Shown in pieces: positions 12,125 through 24,800 of a DNA stretch of 64,000 bases (position 1 is its first letter; the number at the start of each line of letters is the position of its first letter). The DNA is taken from the NCBI RefSeq assembly GCF_030704535.1, contig NC_081822.1:16618501-16682500 (forward strand). The letters run 5' to 3'. The notes beneath the pieces are model-generated. The model did no database searches, was not told the origin of the DNA, and was given only the letters and a program-made list of their open reading frames with translations. The stretch comes from Vitis vinifera. Its lineage: Eukaryota; Streptophyta; Magnoliopsida; Vitales; Vitaceae. The position numbers were made by a program, and so were the translations under genes.

Positions 12125-14684
12125 CACCGTTACGGTTATAGTAACCGTTACTGTCATCGTCATCGTTACCGTCACCGTCATAGTTACCGTCACTATCACC
12201 ATCATCGTTATTGTCACCATCACCATCATTGTTACCCTTATCGTTATCGTAACTGTTATCGTCATCGTTATCGTTATCATTACCATTACTCTTTCTATTA
12301 TTGTTATCGTCACCGTTACCGTCATCTTGACTGTGACGGTTACTGCCACCATCACCGTCATCGTCACCGTCATTAATACTATTACCATAACTGTCATCGT
12401 CATTTTTACTGTTACCGTTATTGTCATCGTCACTGTTACCGTTATCGTCATTGTAATCATTACCATAACCTTCATTGTTACCGTCATCATCACCATTACT
12501 GTGACCTTGATCGTGGCCATTACCATTACTGCAACCATAACTCTTACTGTTATTGTTACTGTCATCGTCACCATTACTGTAACCGTCGCTATTACTATAA
12601 CCATTACTATGACCGTCACCGTTACCGTTACCATTACCGTTACTATAACCATTATCGTAACAATTATCGTCACTGTTACCGCCACCGTCACCATTACCGT
12701 CGCCGTTTAAGTTATCGTTATCAGTACCATTACCATCATCGTTACCGTTAAAGTTACCATCACTGTTACCATGACCGTTATTGTTACCGTTACTGTTACA
12801 GTTACCGACACCGTTATCGTTACTGATACACTCATCGTTACTATTACTATCCGCGTTACTTTTAACGTCACTATCACCGTCATTGCTCCCCGTTTCCATT
12901 ATCGTTACTCTCATCGTCACCATTACCATTACCGTTACCATTATCATCACCATTACTGTTACCATGACCGTTAACGTGACAAGTACAATTATTATCACCA
13001 TTACCATCACCGTGACCATCATCGTTATAGTCACTGTGATCATGTCGATCATTGTTATCGTAACCGTCCCCGTCATTGTCACGGTCACCATTACTATAAC
13101 CGTCACGGTCACAGTCATCATCATTGTCACCGAAATTGTCACAGTGACCATTAATATTACAGTCACCGCTACTGTCACCGCTACTATTACCGTTACCATT
13201 ACCGTTATCGTTGCCATAACCGTTACCCTTATCGTCACCTTTACTATCCCCGTTACTCTCATCGCTACCGTTATCGTTACTATCACCTTTACTATCACCG
13301 TTACCGATACCGTTATTGTCACCTTCACCGTTACTGTTACTGTTACCTTTACCATTATCGTAACCATTATTGTCATCGTTACTGTCACCATCACCGTTAC
13401 CATTACTATCACCGTTACCATTACCAATATCAGAAACGTTACTATTATTATAACCATTACTGTCATCTTTATAGTCACCGTCACAGTTACCGTTACTATT
13501 ACAGTTACTGTTACCGTCACCTTTACCGTCACTATTATAGATATTGTTACAGTCATCGTCACCGTTATCATTACCGTTACCATTACCGTTACCATTACTG
13601 TTATCGTAATCGTTATTGTCATTTTTACCGTCATCATTATTGTATCCACTAGCATCATCGTTATCGTCACAATTATCGTCACTGTTACCATCATCGTTAC
13701 TGTATGCATTACAATCACCGTCACCGTTACCGTTATAGTTACCATCACCTACACCATTACCGTCATCATTATTGTTACCGTTACCGTTGCTGTTACTGCT
13801 AGAGTTACATTTACGGTTACCGTCACCATTACCGTCGCCGTTATCGTTATCGTTACTTTTACCCTTATTGTCATCGTTACCATTACCGTCACTGTCATCG
13901 TTACCGAGATTGTCAACGTTACCATCACTATTACAATTAACATCACCGTTATCGTTACCGTTACCGTTATCGTTACCATCACCATTATTGTTACTGTTAC
14001 GGTTACCGTCATAGTTACTCCTACCGTTAGTGTTACCGTCATCGTTTTCATCACCGTCACCTTTACTGTTACTCTTACTGTTATTGTCATCGTCACTGTT
14101 ACCATCACCATTACCGTCACTATTATCGTAACCGTTACCGTTATCATAACCGCTACTGTCACTGTTACCATCCTCGTTACTGTCACCGTTACCGTTATTG
14201 TTACCGTTACCGTTACCGTCACCATTACTGTCACAGTTACTGTCATCGTTACCGATATTGTTACTATCACATTCACCGTTACTATTACAGTTACCATTAT
14301 CGTAACCGTTACTATCACTGTTACCATCACCATTACCATCACCATTACCATCACTGTTAGCGTCATTGTTACCGATACTATTACTATCATCGTCACCATT
14401 ATCGTTTCTAATATTGTTACCTTTATCGTAATCGTTACTATCATTGTTACAGTCACAGTTGCTGTCACCGTTACAGTGACCATCATCGTAATCATCACTG
14501 TCACTGTCACCGCCACCGTTATCGTCACCGTTACCATCATCATTTCCGTCATAGTCACTGTTACAGTCACCTTTACCGTCATTGTCATTGTCACCGTTAC
14601 TGTTACCGTCACCATTACTGTCACAGTTATTGTCATCGTTACCGATACTATTACTTTCACCTTCACCATTATTGTTACAGTTAC
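12125..14684. repeat. Hexamer satellite block 2, left part
   Basis: Continuous A-Y-N-R-T-Y hexamers in the plus orientation. The block starts in the gypsy integrase region, where ACATGTCA is compatible with both the element and the array. It ends at GTTAC, the left target duplication of the Copia solo LTR. All six frames show the usual low-complexity peptides, and no gene is seen. Confidence 0.93.
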
Positions 14685-15908
14685 TGATAAAACAAAGGCT
14701 ATGAATAATTAAGGAAAATACCCAAAAGGGGGGGTGAATTGGGTTTTTTAAAATCTTTTTCCACACAACAATATATGCACAAAATAAATAAAGGAAAGAG
14801 ATAAAGGTAAAGGATTCAAACTCAGATTTATAGTGGTTCGGCACTCCCTTGCCTACGTCCACTCTCCTCAATCTCCTAACCGAGTGAGGGTTCCACTAGC
14901 TTGAAGCTACAATCAAGCTTTCAATCGTCTTACACTTGGATTCCGGCTCCAATGGGCTCTTACACAATCTCTTCAAGATTTGAACCACTTGAAGGCTTTC
15001 ACACTCAGTTTACACAAGGATGAAACTCTCAACCTAGCTTAAGGAAGGCTCAAGTACAAGAGAAAGCTAGGATGAATTGCAAGAGTGCACTAAGAATATG
15101 CAATTGATGGTTTAATGCACTAAGAAAGAGGATGAGAGCTTTTTTGATCAAGAACAGGTAGGTAGGCTTTGAATGCAATTGTTCTCTTCTTCATAAATGA
15201 AGAGGAGCTCTCAATATATAGGTTTCTAAGCTCGGGAGACAAAAACAGCAGAAAGTAGCCTCGACCGGACGAGCAAAGGGTCGATCAGATCACTAGCCGT
15301 TGGAGCATTTAATGCATAGCAGGTTACCGTTGCCTCGACCGGACTTCGACCGGACATCGACCGGACCTCGACCGGACAAAGGGTGAGGCTCGACCGGGAA
15401 GAGGAAGCTACTGGGAGAGAGAGAAAGTTTTTGTGTTTCCCTCGACCGGACCTCGACCGGACAAGGGAAACCGGTCGACCGGTTCCCCAACCGGTTGAGC
15501 CGGTTCGCCATAGCCTCGACCGGATGAGCCTTTTGGCCCTGAAAACCTATCCTTTTTGATTTCTTTCTTTTCCAATACTTAGGCAAGGTCTTTAGGAGAG
15601 TTAATATGTCAATTTTGAGTCAATTTGCCTAAGGTATATTTGATAAAACTCGGGTTTTAAAGAAAATCAAGTTTTAAAGAATAAACCGAGTTTTCTAAGA
15701 TGCATGAAAATGTATGAACATCCTAAGTGCACTCATGCTATCATCTTACATTCATTTCCTATGATCACAAGTCCTCCAAATGGTCTTTACCACGTATTCG
15801 TTTGGTCCTTGAGATTATACCTGAGATTCTTAACAATTTAAAGCAATTAGTCACTTAACCACGGTTTGTTATCATCAAAACCTGATTAGGAGAACCCTTG
15901 GGCTAACA
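14685..15908 (-). mobile_element. Copia (SIRE-type) solo LTR, minus strand
   Basis: The 1224-bp segment reads on the minus strand from TGTTAGCCCAAGGG to TTTTATCA, a TG...CA pair. It is flanked by GTTAC on both sides (14680-14684 and 15909-15913), a 5-bp target duplication. Removing the LTR and one GTTAC restores the hexamer register. The GTTTTGATGATAACAAAC text near the LTR start, and the run of Gs followed by TGAATTGGG near its end, are features I associate with SIRE/Maximus Copia LTRs. No internal region is present, so it is a solo LTR left by LTR-LTR recombination. GTTAC is also a common word of the array, so the duplication alone is moderate evidence. Confidence 0.85.
15258..15525. repeat. 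Cluster of TCGACCGG motifs inside the Copia LTR
   Basis: About ten copies of TCGACCGG(A/C) occur within 270 bp, four of them at 10-11 base spacing from about 15333. AACCGGTCGACCGGTT near 15469 is a self-complementary version. The cluster is rich in CpG, in contrast to the A+T-rich rest of the LTR. Its role is unknown; it could be an LTR enhancer or a simple local amplification. Confidence 0.75.
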
Positions 15909-17825
15909 GTTACCATTATCGTAACCATTACTATCAATGTTACCATCACCATCACCGTCACCGTTACCAATATTATTACTATCACCATCACCGTTATCGT
16001 TATCGTAACCGTTACTATCACTGTTACCGTCACAGTTGCCGTCATTGTTACTGTGATCGTCACTATAATCGACACCATCATCGTCACCCCACCGTTATCG
16101 TCACCGTTACCATCACTATTTTCGTCATCGTCATCGTTACTGTCATCGTCATTATTATCGTCACCGTTACCATTACTGTTACTGTTCGCGATAGTGTTAC
16201 TATCACCATTACCATTACCGTGACCGTCATCGTAACTGTTACTGTCACTATGACTGTTATTGTTACTGTTACAGCTACTGTCATCACCACTACCATCACT
16301 GTTACCGTTATAGTAACCATTACCGTCAGCGTCACCGTCACCATCACCGTTATCGTCACCATTACCATCATTGTTACTGTTACCGTTATCGTTATTGTCA
16401 CCGTTACCATCATTGTTACTATTATCGTTATTGTTATCTTCACCGTTACCATTACCGTTACTGTTATCATTGCCATTACTGTTACCGTTATCGTTACCAT
16501 TACCGTTACCCTTTCTGTTATTGTTATAGTTACAATCTCCGTTACCATCATCGTTACCGCCACCATCACCGTCATTGTTACTGTTACCGCCACCATCACC
16601 GTCATTGTTACTGTTACCGCCATCATCACCGTCATTGTTACCGTTATCATTACTACCATCGTCATCTTTACTATAACCTTTACCGTAACCATCATCGTTA
16701 TTGTCACCGTCACCGTTACTGTTGCCGTTTCCGTCACTGTTACTGTCACCATTATCTTTAACATTACCGTTACTATTATTGTCCCCATTACTGTTACTGT
16801 TACCAATACCATTACTGGTACAGCGTCATCGTCACTGTCACCATTACCGTCGCCGTTTCTGCCACTATTACCATCACCATTATCTTTAACATTACCATTA
16901 TTGTTACCATGACCGTTACTGCTACCGTCACCATTACCTTAACTCTTACTGTTACTGTTACCTTCACTGTCACCATCACCGTCACCATTACTGTAACCGT
17001 TAATGTGACTGTCACCATTACTGTTACCGTCACTGTCATCATCATCGTTACCTTAACCGTTACCGTAATTGTTACTGTCACTGTTACCGCCTACGTCACC
17101 ATTACCGTCGCTGTTTAATTCACCATTATCAGCACCGTTTCTGTCACTATTATTGTCATCGTTATAGTTACCGTCACTGTTATTGTGACCATTACTTTTA
17201 CCGTTATCATCACCGTTACCGTTACTTTTACCATCATCATCACCATTACCGTTAACGTTATCGTTATTGATACACTCACCGTTACCATTACTGTCACTGT
17301 CACCGTCCTCATCCTCGTTACCATTACCATTACTGTCACCGTCATCGTTACCATTTCCGTTACCGTTATCGTCACCATTACCGTCACTATGGTCATCATC
17401 GTTACTGTCACTGTGACCATATTCGTCATCATTACCGTTACCGTAACCGTCATGGTCACGATCACCGTTAGTGTAACCGTCACAGTCACGATCACCATCA
17501 TTGTCACCGTGACCATCAATTTTATAGTCACTGCTACCATCATTGTTACTGTTACCATTACCGTTACCGTTACCATTGTTGTAATCGTTGCCGTTATTAT
17601 CACCGATACTATCACCGTTACCGTCCCCGTTACTCTCACTGTTATCATCATCGTTACTATCACCATTACCGATGCTGTTACTGTCACCTTCATTGTTACC
17701 GTTACCGTTATCGTTACCTTTACCATTATCGTAACCGTTACTGTCATCGTTACCGTTACTATCATCGTTATCGTTACCGTCACCATTACCGTCACCGTTA
17801 CCATCACCGTTACCGTTACTGTCAT
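15909..17825. repeat. Hexamer satellite block 2, right part
   Basis: This is the continuation of block 2 in the same register after the Copia solo LTR. It contains a local 30-bp repeat (five hexamers, three copies) at 16561-16650. It ends with GTCAT directly before the TG terminus of the next gypsy LTR. Confidence 0.93.
16561..16650. repeat. 30-bp tandem triplication inside the hexamer array
   Basis: Three consecutive copies of five hexamers (CACCATCACCGTCATTGTTA plus CTGTTACCGC). The first two are identical and the third is slightly changed. It is an example of short higher-order units made by recent unequal exchange or slippage within the older degenerate array. Confidence 0.85.
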
Positions 17826-18039
17826 TGTAATATCTAGCACCAACGAATTAAATAGGCAATAATGATTATCTTAGTACTTAACTTTAAACGTGCTTAATTA
17901 GATGTTAAAACTAGTTTAGTGTTAATCCTTTTTAATTATGAATTAAACTTTGATTAAGGTAATGTGGGATTAGTTAATGACTTAAGCATGTTTATTAAGT
18001 TCTTAGGGGTTGATTATAGTTATGAAAACCTAAAAGACT

Positions 18040-20238
18040 TGTAACACCTAGTACTAATGAATTAAATAGGCAATAATGATTATCTTAGTACTTAACTTTA
18101 AGCATGCTTAATTAGATGTTTAAACTAGTTTAGTGCTAATCTTGTTTAATTATGAATTAAACTTTGATTAAGGTTAAGTGGGATTAGTTAATGACTTAAG
18201 CATGCTTATTAGGTTCTTAGGGGATGATTAGGGTTATGAAAACCTAAAGGACTAATGAGCAATTATGGGTTTTATTTTTGATAACTTGAAGAACTAAAGT
18301 GTAAAATATGGAAATTAGAGTTAGTGGAATGCCACCTCCTACTTGGGTGGATTGGTGGCAGCCATGTGGGCTGCCACCTCATGCTTGGCTGCATGGAGAC
18401 TCCTTTATAAGGGGGCTGCAACTCGTTTTCCACCATTTCACCTACAACAACTTGGGTTAAAGAGAGAATCTAGAGAGAGAAAGTGTAGATTTGAGGTAAG
18501 CAAGTTGTTTAATTTTGTAATTTTCGTTTATTTTGGTTCCTAATGGTATGCTAAAAAGAATTAACGGTAAAATTTGTGTAAAAGTTTAGTTTAATTAGCT
18601 ATAAACATGTTTTAGTTAAAAATCACAATTAATTAAGGATTAAAGTATTTTATTAATGGTAAGATAAGCATAAATCTTTGTTTAATTTGGTTTGATTGAA
18701 AAATAGATTAGTAAACATGTGATTAATTAGGTTATTTGGACACTTGGGATTTGTTAATGGGTTAGGCTTTAAGAAAATCAAAACAGTTAGTGTTTGGTAA
18801 TTAATTAGGGAAATTAATATGCATTGTAAATATTGTTTAATTCAATTCAAATTTGATTTGAAAACCTAAAGGTATATAGATTAGAGAATATGAGAATTAA
18901 AAATTAGCAACAGTAAATTATATAAATTTTCATGGTTAGAAACCTAAATTATGTTGTTTCATTTCAGTTTCTTGTAATAGGCAAAGATTGCCTACGTAGA
19001 AAAAACACAAAAAGGAAACTGGTGTAAGGTAGGGAATTTTATGCTATTCTATGGTGTATCTGATTTCTTTCCTTGAATCATTTGTTGGAATTTCATGTTA
19101 TTTCTATGATTTCATAAAATGTTTTCATGTGTCATTGCATCTCGGTTTATTGCATTGAAATGTTACCATGATATTGGAATGTATATTGGTATGAAGATTC
19201 ATGGTTCTGTGTTGTTGAAATGGTTCACAGTGTGGTTGCATTGTAAGAAGGATATGGAATTATCACAGATGATATTAAGAGAATTGATTGGTGGGAAGTT
19301 TTTATGTGATGCTACAGGCATTATCCTTTGATATATTGTTTATGTGGGACTGTGGGTCCTTGGGTGAAAGTCCCTAAAGCCCTTGAGGAAGACACTCCGA
19401 TGTGGGTGTATGGGGTTGGTCCTGCCCCTAGGTTTTAGTCCCTAAAGACACGGGGTTGGTCCTGCCCTTGGGTATGAGTCCCAAAAGACACGGGGTATGA
19501 CTTGCCCTTGGGTGATGTCCCAGAATAGTCATTCTTATATTGATCGTGTATCTTGTGGAGCATTGATATCTGATGTCTAGATTGTTGGGGGTCAGCAGTT
19601 TATCAATTGTGAAAGGATGGATGGGGAAAAGCAAGGATGAAACCAACAAACACATGCATACATGTTTGACATGATTACACATTTGTCAACGTTTATAAAA
19701 TATTTATCATGCATGATATTAAACGTTTAATTCAAGGTTTTTAAGGGTATGCTTAGGATGGTTATAAACTTTCCTACTGAGTTGTGAACTCACCCTATTC
19801 CTTCCACCTTTAGATGCAAGTCAGAAGACCTATGCACGAAATAATGCTTGAGTATGCTTTACTGTGATTGGATGTTGTTTGCTCGCATTGAAAGTCTTTT
19901 GAGGCCTTGCCTTTTGTATCAAAGACTGAATCTTTTTGTAGGAATGATGTAATATATATATTTGCCAGGTACACTTGTAGTATGGGCTACCCAGTGAACA
20001 ATGGGGTTTTGGTATATGTAAATTAATGTAGTACAAGTTTCTTTTAAGAAACAAACCATATATTGTTAACTACAAGTTACAAAGTTTAATATAGGATGTA
20101 CTCCTTATAACAGGTTTTGCATATCCTCTTTTGCACAAAATCAAGCAGGAACTCAACATTTAAATTTTTGAGAGCACTTATACTGTATTTGAGTATCAAT
20201 TGTTTAGTCTGAAGAATAACAAAAACTGGGGTATGACA
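18040..20238 (+). mobile_element. Complete gypsy solo LTR nested in an older LTR
   Basis: The LTR is 2199 bp, from TGTAACACCTAG to GGGGTATGACA, with TG...CA ends. It is flanked by AGACT on both sides (18035-18039 and 20239-20243). The outer LTR reads on across the site (CCTAAA-AGACT, then AGACT-AATGGGC). It belongs to the same family as the LTRs at 1, 6291 and 17826. It carries a TATA box near 18404 and ends like the 5' LTR at 8412, but no PBS or gag follows. It is therefore a solo LTR formed by recombination after a full element inserted. Confidence 0.93.
18404..18410 (+). promoter_or_regulatory. Probable TATA box of the solo LTR
   Basis: TTTATAA in the same context as the box at 6649, upstream of the AGAGAGAGAATCTAGAG leader. 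Activity is unknown. Confidence 0.5.
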
Positions 20239-20403
20239 AGACTAATGGGCAATTATGGGTTTAATTTTTGATATCTTGAAGGACTATAATGTAAAATTGG
20301 GAAGTTGGAGTTAGTGACAGCCAAGTGGCCTGCCACCTCCTACTTGGGTGGGTTGGTGGTAGCCATGTGGCCTGCCATCTCCTACTTGGTTGCATGGAGA
20401 GCC

Positions 20404-20411
20404 CTATATAA
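20404..20411 (+). promoter_or_regulatory. Probable TATA box of the outer partial LTR
   Basis: CTATATAA stands at the position of the TATA boxes in the sister LTRs and precedes the AGAGAGAGGATCTAGAG leader. Activity is unknown. Confidence 0.5.
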
Positions 20412-21893
20412 GGGCTTGCATCTGTTTTTGCACCATTTTACCTGCAGTAGCTTGGGTTAGAGAGAGGATCTAGAGAGAGAAAGTGTAGATTTGAGGTAAG
20501 CAAGTTGTTTAATTTAGTAATTTCAGTTTATTTTGGTTCCTAATGGTATACTGAAACAAATTAAAGGTAAAATTTGTGTAAAAGTTGAGTGTAATTAGTT
20601 ATAAACATGTTTTAGTTAAAAATCACAATTAATTAAGGATTAAAGTATTTTAGCTTAAATATTTTATTAATGGTAAGATCAACATAAATCTTTGTTTAAT
20701 TTGGTTTAATTAAAAAATAGATTAGTAAACATGTGATTAATTAAGTTATTTGGACACTTGGGATTTGTTAATAGGTTAGGCTTTAAGAAAATCAAAGTTG
20801 GTAGTTAATTAGGGAATATTAATATGCATTGTAAATATTGTTTAATTCAATTCAAATTTGATTTGAAAACCTGTAGGCATGTAGATTAGAGAATATTAGA
20901 ATTAAAAATTAGCAACAGTAAATTGTATAAATTTTCATTGTTAGGAAGTCTAAATTATGTGTTTCATTTCAGTTCCTTGTAATAGGTAAAGATCGCCTAC
21001 ATAGAAGAATCACAGAGGGAAAGTCCGTGTAAGGTAGGGAATTTTATGCTATCCCATAGTGTATCTGATTTCTTTCCTTGAAACATTTATTGGAAATTTC
21101 ATGTCATTTCTATGATTTCATTAAACATTTTAATGTGTCATTGCATCTCGGTTTATTGTGTTGAAATGTTACATTGAGATTGGAACGCATATTGGTATGA
21201 AGATTCATGGTTTTGTGTTGTGGAAATGGTTAATGGTGTGGTTGCATGGCAAGAAGGATATGGAATAATCACAGATGATATTTAGAGAATTGATTGGTGG
21301 GAAGTGTTTATGTGATGCTACATGCATTATCTTTTGATATATTGTTTATGTAGGACCGTGGGTCCTTGGGCGAAAGTTCCTAAAGCCCTTGAGGAAGACA
21401 CTCCGATGTGGGTGTATGGGATTGGTCCTGCCCCTGGTTTTTAGTCCCTAAAGACATAGGGTTGGTCCTGCCCTCAGGTATGAGTCCCAAAAGACACAGG
21501 GTATGGCTTGCCCTTGGGTGATGTCCTAGAATAGTCATTATTTATATTGACCGTGTATCTTGTGGAGCATTAATATCTGATATATAGATTGGTGGGGGTG
21601 AACAGTTTATCAGTTGTGAAAGGATGGATGAGGAAAAGCAAAGATGAAACCAGCAAACACATGCATACATGTTTGACATGATTGCATATTTGTTAATGGC
21701 TATAAAATGTTTATCATGCATGCTATTACATGTTTAATTCAAAGTTTTTAAGGGTTTGCTTAGGATGGTTATAAACTTTCCTATTGAGTTGTGAACTCAC
21801 CCTATTCCTTCCACCTTTAGATACAAGTCAGAAAACCTATGCAAGAAATAATGCTTGAGCATTTCTTTATTGTGATTGGGTGTTGTTTCCTCG

Positions 21894-24800
21894 TTACCAT
21901 CACCGTTACCGTTACCGTCATCGTTAGTGTAACCGTTACCGTGACGCTTAGCGTTACTGTTACCGTCACCATTTATTGTTAAAATTTCTATTACCGTTAC
22001 CCTCACTGCTACCGTCACCATTTTCGTCACTATTACAATCAGCATTACTGTTAATTTCACCGTCATTGTCATCGTTACCATTACCGTTACTGTCACTGTC
22101 ATCGTTACCATCACCATAATCGTTACTGTGACAATTACCGTTACCGTCACTATAACTGTTATACTTACCATCACCGTTACCATTATCGTCACCATTACAG
22201 TCACCATGACTGTCACCGTTAAAGTCACCATAACCGTTACCGTAACTGTAACCGTTTCTATCACCGTTATCGTGACTATTACCATTACTGTTACCATCAC
22301 CATTACTGTCACTGTTACCGTTATGGTTACCGTCACCGTTACCGTTACCTTTACCATTACCGTTACCGTTGCCGTCACCATTATCGTTACCTTTACCATT
22401 ATTGTTACCATTACCATTACCGTTACCGTTTCCGTTATCATTACCGTTACCATTACTGTTGCAATTACCGTTACCATTACCTTTACTGTTACTATGACTG
22501 TTACCGTTACTTTTTTCGTTATTATTCTCGTTACCATTATCGTTATCGTCACTGTTACCATTACCGTTACTGTTACTGTGACCGTTACTGTTATGGTTAT
22601 CGTTACCGTTACTGTTATGGTTATCGTTACCGTTACCTTACTATTAGCGTCACTGTTACCATTACCTTTACCATTACCATTACTGTTACGATTACCGTCA
22701 CCATTACAATTACTTTTACCATTACCGCTACTGTTTTCGTTATCGTTACTGTTAACATTATTGTTACAGTTACTATTACCGTTACCATTATTGTTTCTAT
22801 TATCGTTATCGTTACTATTACCGTTATCATCACCATAACCATTACCGTTAACGTGACCGTGACCGTGACCATTACCGTCACCATAACCGTAACCGTCACT
22901 GTTACCATTACCGTTATAGTCACCGTCACCGTTACCGTTACCGTTATAGTCACCGTTACCATTACTGTTACCGTTATAGTCACCGTTACCATTACTGTTA
23001 TTGTTATCGTTACCATCACCGTTACCACCACCGTCACCATTACCGTCACCGTTTCAGTTACCTTTATCGTTACTGTTACAGTTACCATCACTGTTACCAT
23101 GACCGTTACTATTACCGTTACCGTTACTATTACCGTCACCGTTACCGTTATCGTTACTGATACACTTACCGTTACCATTACCATCACTATTACCATTAAC
23201 GTCATTGTCCCCATTGGCATTACTATTACTGTCACCGTCACCATTACCATTATCGTCACCATAACTGTTACCGTGACCATTACCATGACAAGTATAGTTA
23301 TCGTCACCATTACTGTCACCGTGACCATCACTGTTACCATCACTATGACCATCTCCGTCATCGTTAGCATAATCGTCACGGTCACGGTCACCTTTACTGT
23401 AACCATCATGGTCATAGTCACAGTCATTGTCACGGTGATAATCAATGTTACAATCACCGCTAGTGTCACCGTTACTGTTACCATTACCATTACCGTTTCC
23501 ATAACCGTTATCATTATCGTCACAGTTATTGTCCCTGTTACTCTCACCGCTATCGTTATTGTTACCATCACCGTTACCGATATTGTTACTATCACCTTCA
23601 CCTTCACCGTTATCGTTACCGTTACTGTTACCCTTACCATTATCGTAACCGTTACTATCATCGTTATTGTCACCATCATCATTACCGTCACCGTTACCAT
23701 TACTGTTACTGTTACCGTAACCGTTACCGTTATTGTAACCATTACTGTCATCGTTACTGTCACCGTCACTGTTATCGTCACCGTTAGAGTTACCATTACC
23801 GTTACAGTTACCGTTACCGTCACTATAACCGTTACAGTTATCATCACCGTTACTATTATCGTCACCGTTATAGTCACCATGATTGTCATCATTATAGTCA
23901 CCATGACTGTCACCGTTAAAGTCACCATAACCGTTACTATAACCGTTTCTGTCACCGTTATCGTGACTAATACCGTTACTGTTATTGTCATCATTACTGT
24001 GACTATTACCATTACCGTTATGGTTATCATCATCGTTACCATTACAGTTACTGTTACCGTCACCATTATTGTTACCTTTACCATTACCATTGCCGTTACC
24101 GTTACCGTTTCCGTTATCGTTACGGTTACCATTACCATTACTGTTACTATTATCGTTACCGTTACTTTTTCCGTTATCGTTATCGTTACCGTTACTGTGA
24201 CTGTGACCGTTACCGTTATGGTTACCGTTACTATTACCTTTACCATTACCGTTAGTGTTACCGTCACCGTTACTGTTACCTTTACCATTATCGTTACAAT
24301 TACCATTACCTTTACAGTTACTATCACCATTACCGTTACCTTTACCATTACCATTACCCTTACCATTATCGCTACCATTTTAGTTATCATTACCGTTACC
24401 ATTACCGTTACTATTACTATTACCGTTACCGTTATTGTTCCATTATCGTTACTGTTACTATTACCATTATCGTCACCGTAACCATTATCGTTATCGTGAC
24501 CGTGACCATTACCGTCACCATAACCGTAATCGTCACTGTTACCATTACAATTATAGTCACCATCACTGTTACCGTTATAGTCACCATTACTGTTACCATT
24601 ATTTTTATCATTACCATCACGTTACCATTTGTGTGATCGTTACCATTACCGTCACCATTACCATTACTATTACCATCACCGTTAGCGTCACCGTTATCGT
24701 CATTACCATTACCGTCACCGTTTTCGTCGACCTTACCTTTACCGTCAACGTCATCGTCATCCTTACCGTTATTGTTACAATCATCATCACCTTTATTGTT

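Larger units (their letters stand above)
17826..21893 (+). mobile_element. Ty3/gypsy LTR, partial, hosting a nested solo LTR
   Basis: This is a second copy of the gypsy LTR family, in two pieces (17826-18039 and 20239-21893). The pieces are one LTR split by the solo LTR at 18040-20238. It starts at a clean TG terminus (TGTAATATCTAG) abutting the hexamer array. On the right it stops at TTGTTTCCTCG, within the family's 3' third, where hexamers begin. No PBS or coding sequence follows, so it is partial. The base preceding context GTCAT has the same phase as the other target duplications, but no matching right-hand copy can be shown. It is a fossil and is older than the LTR nested inside it. Confidence 0.85.
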
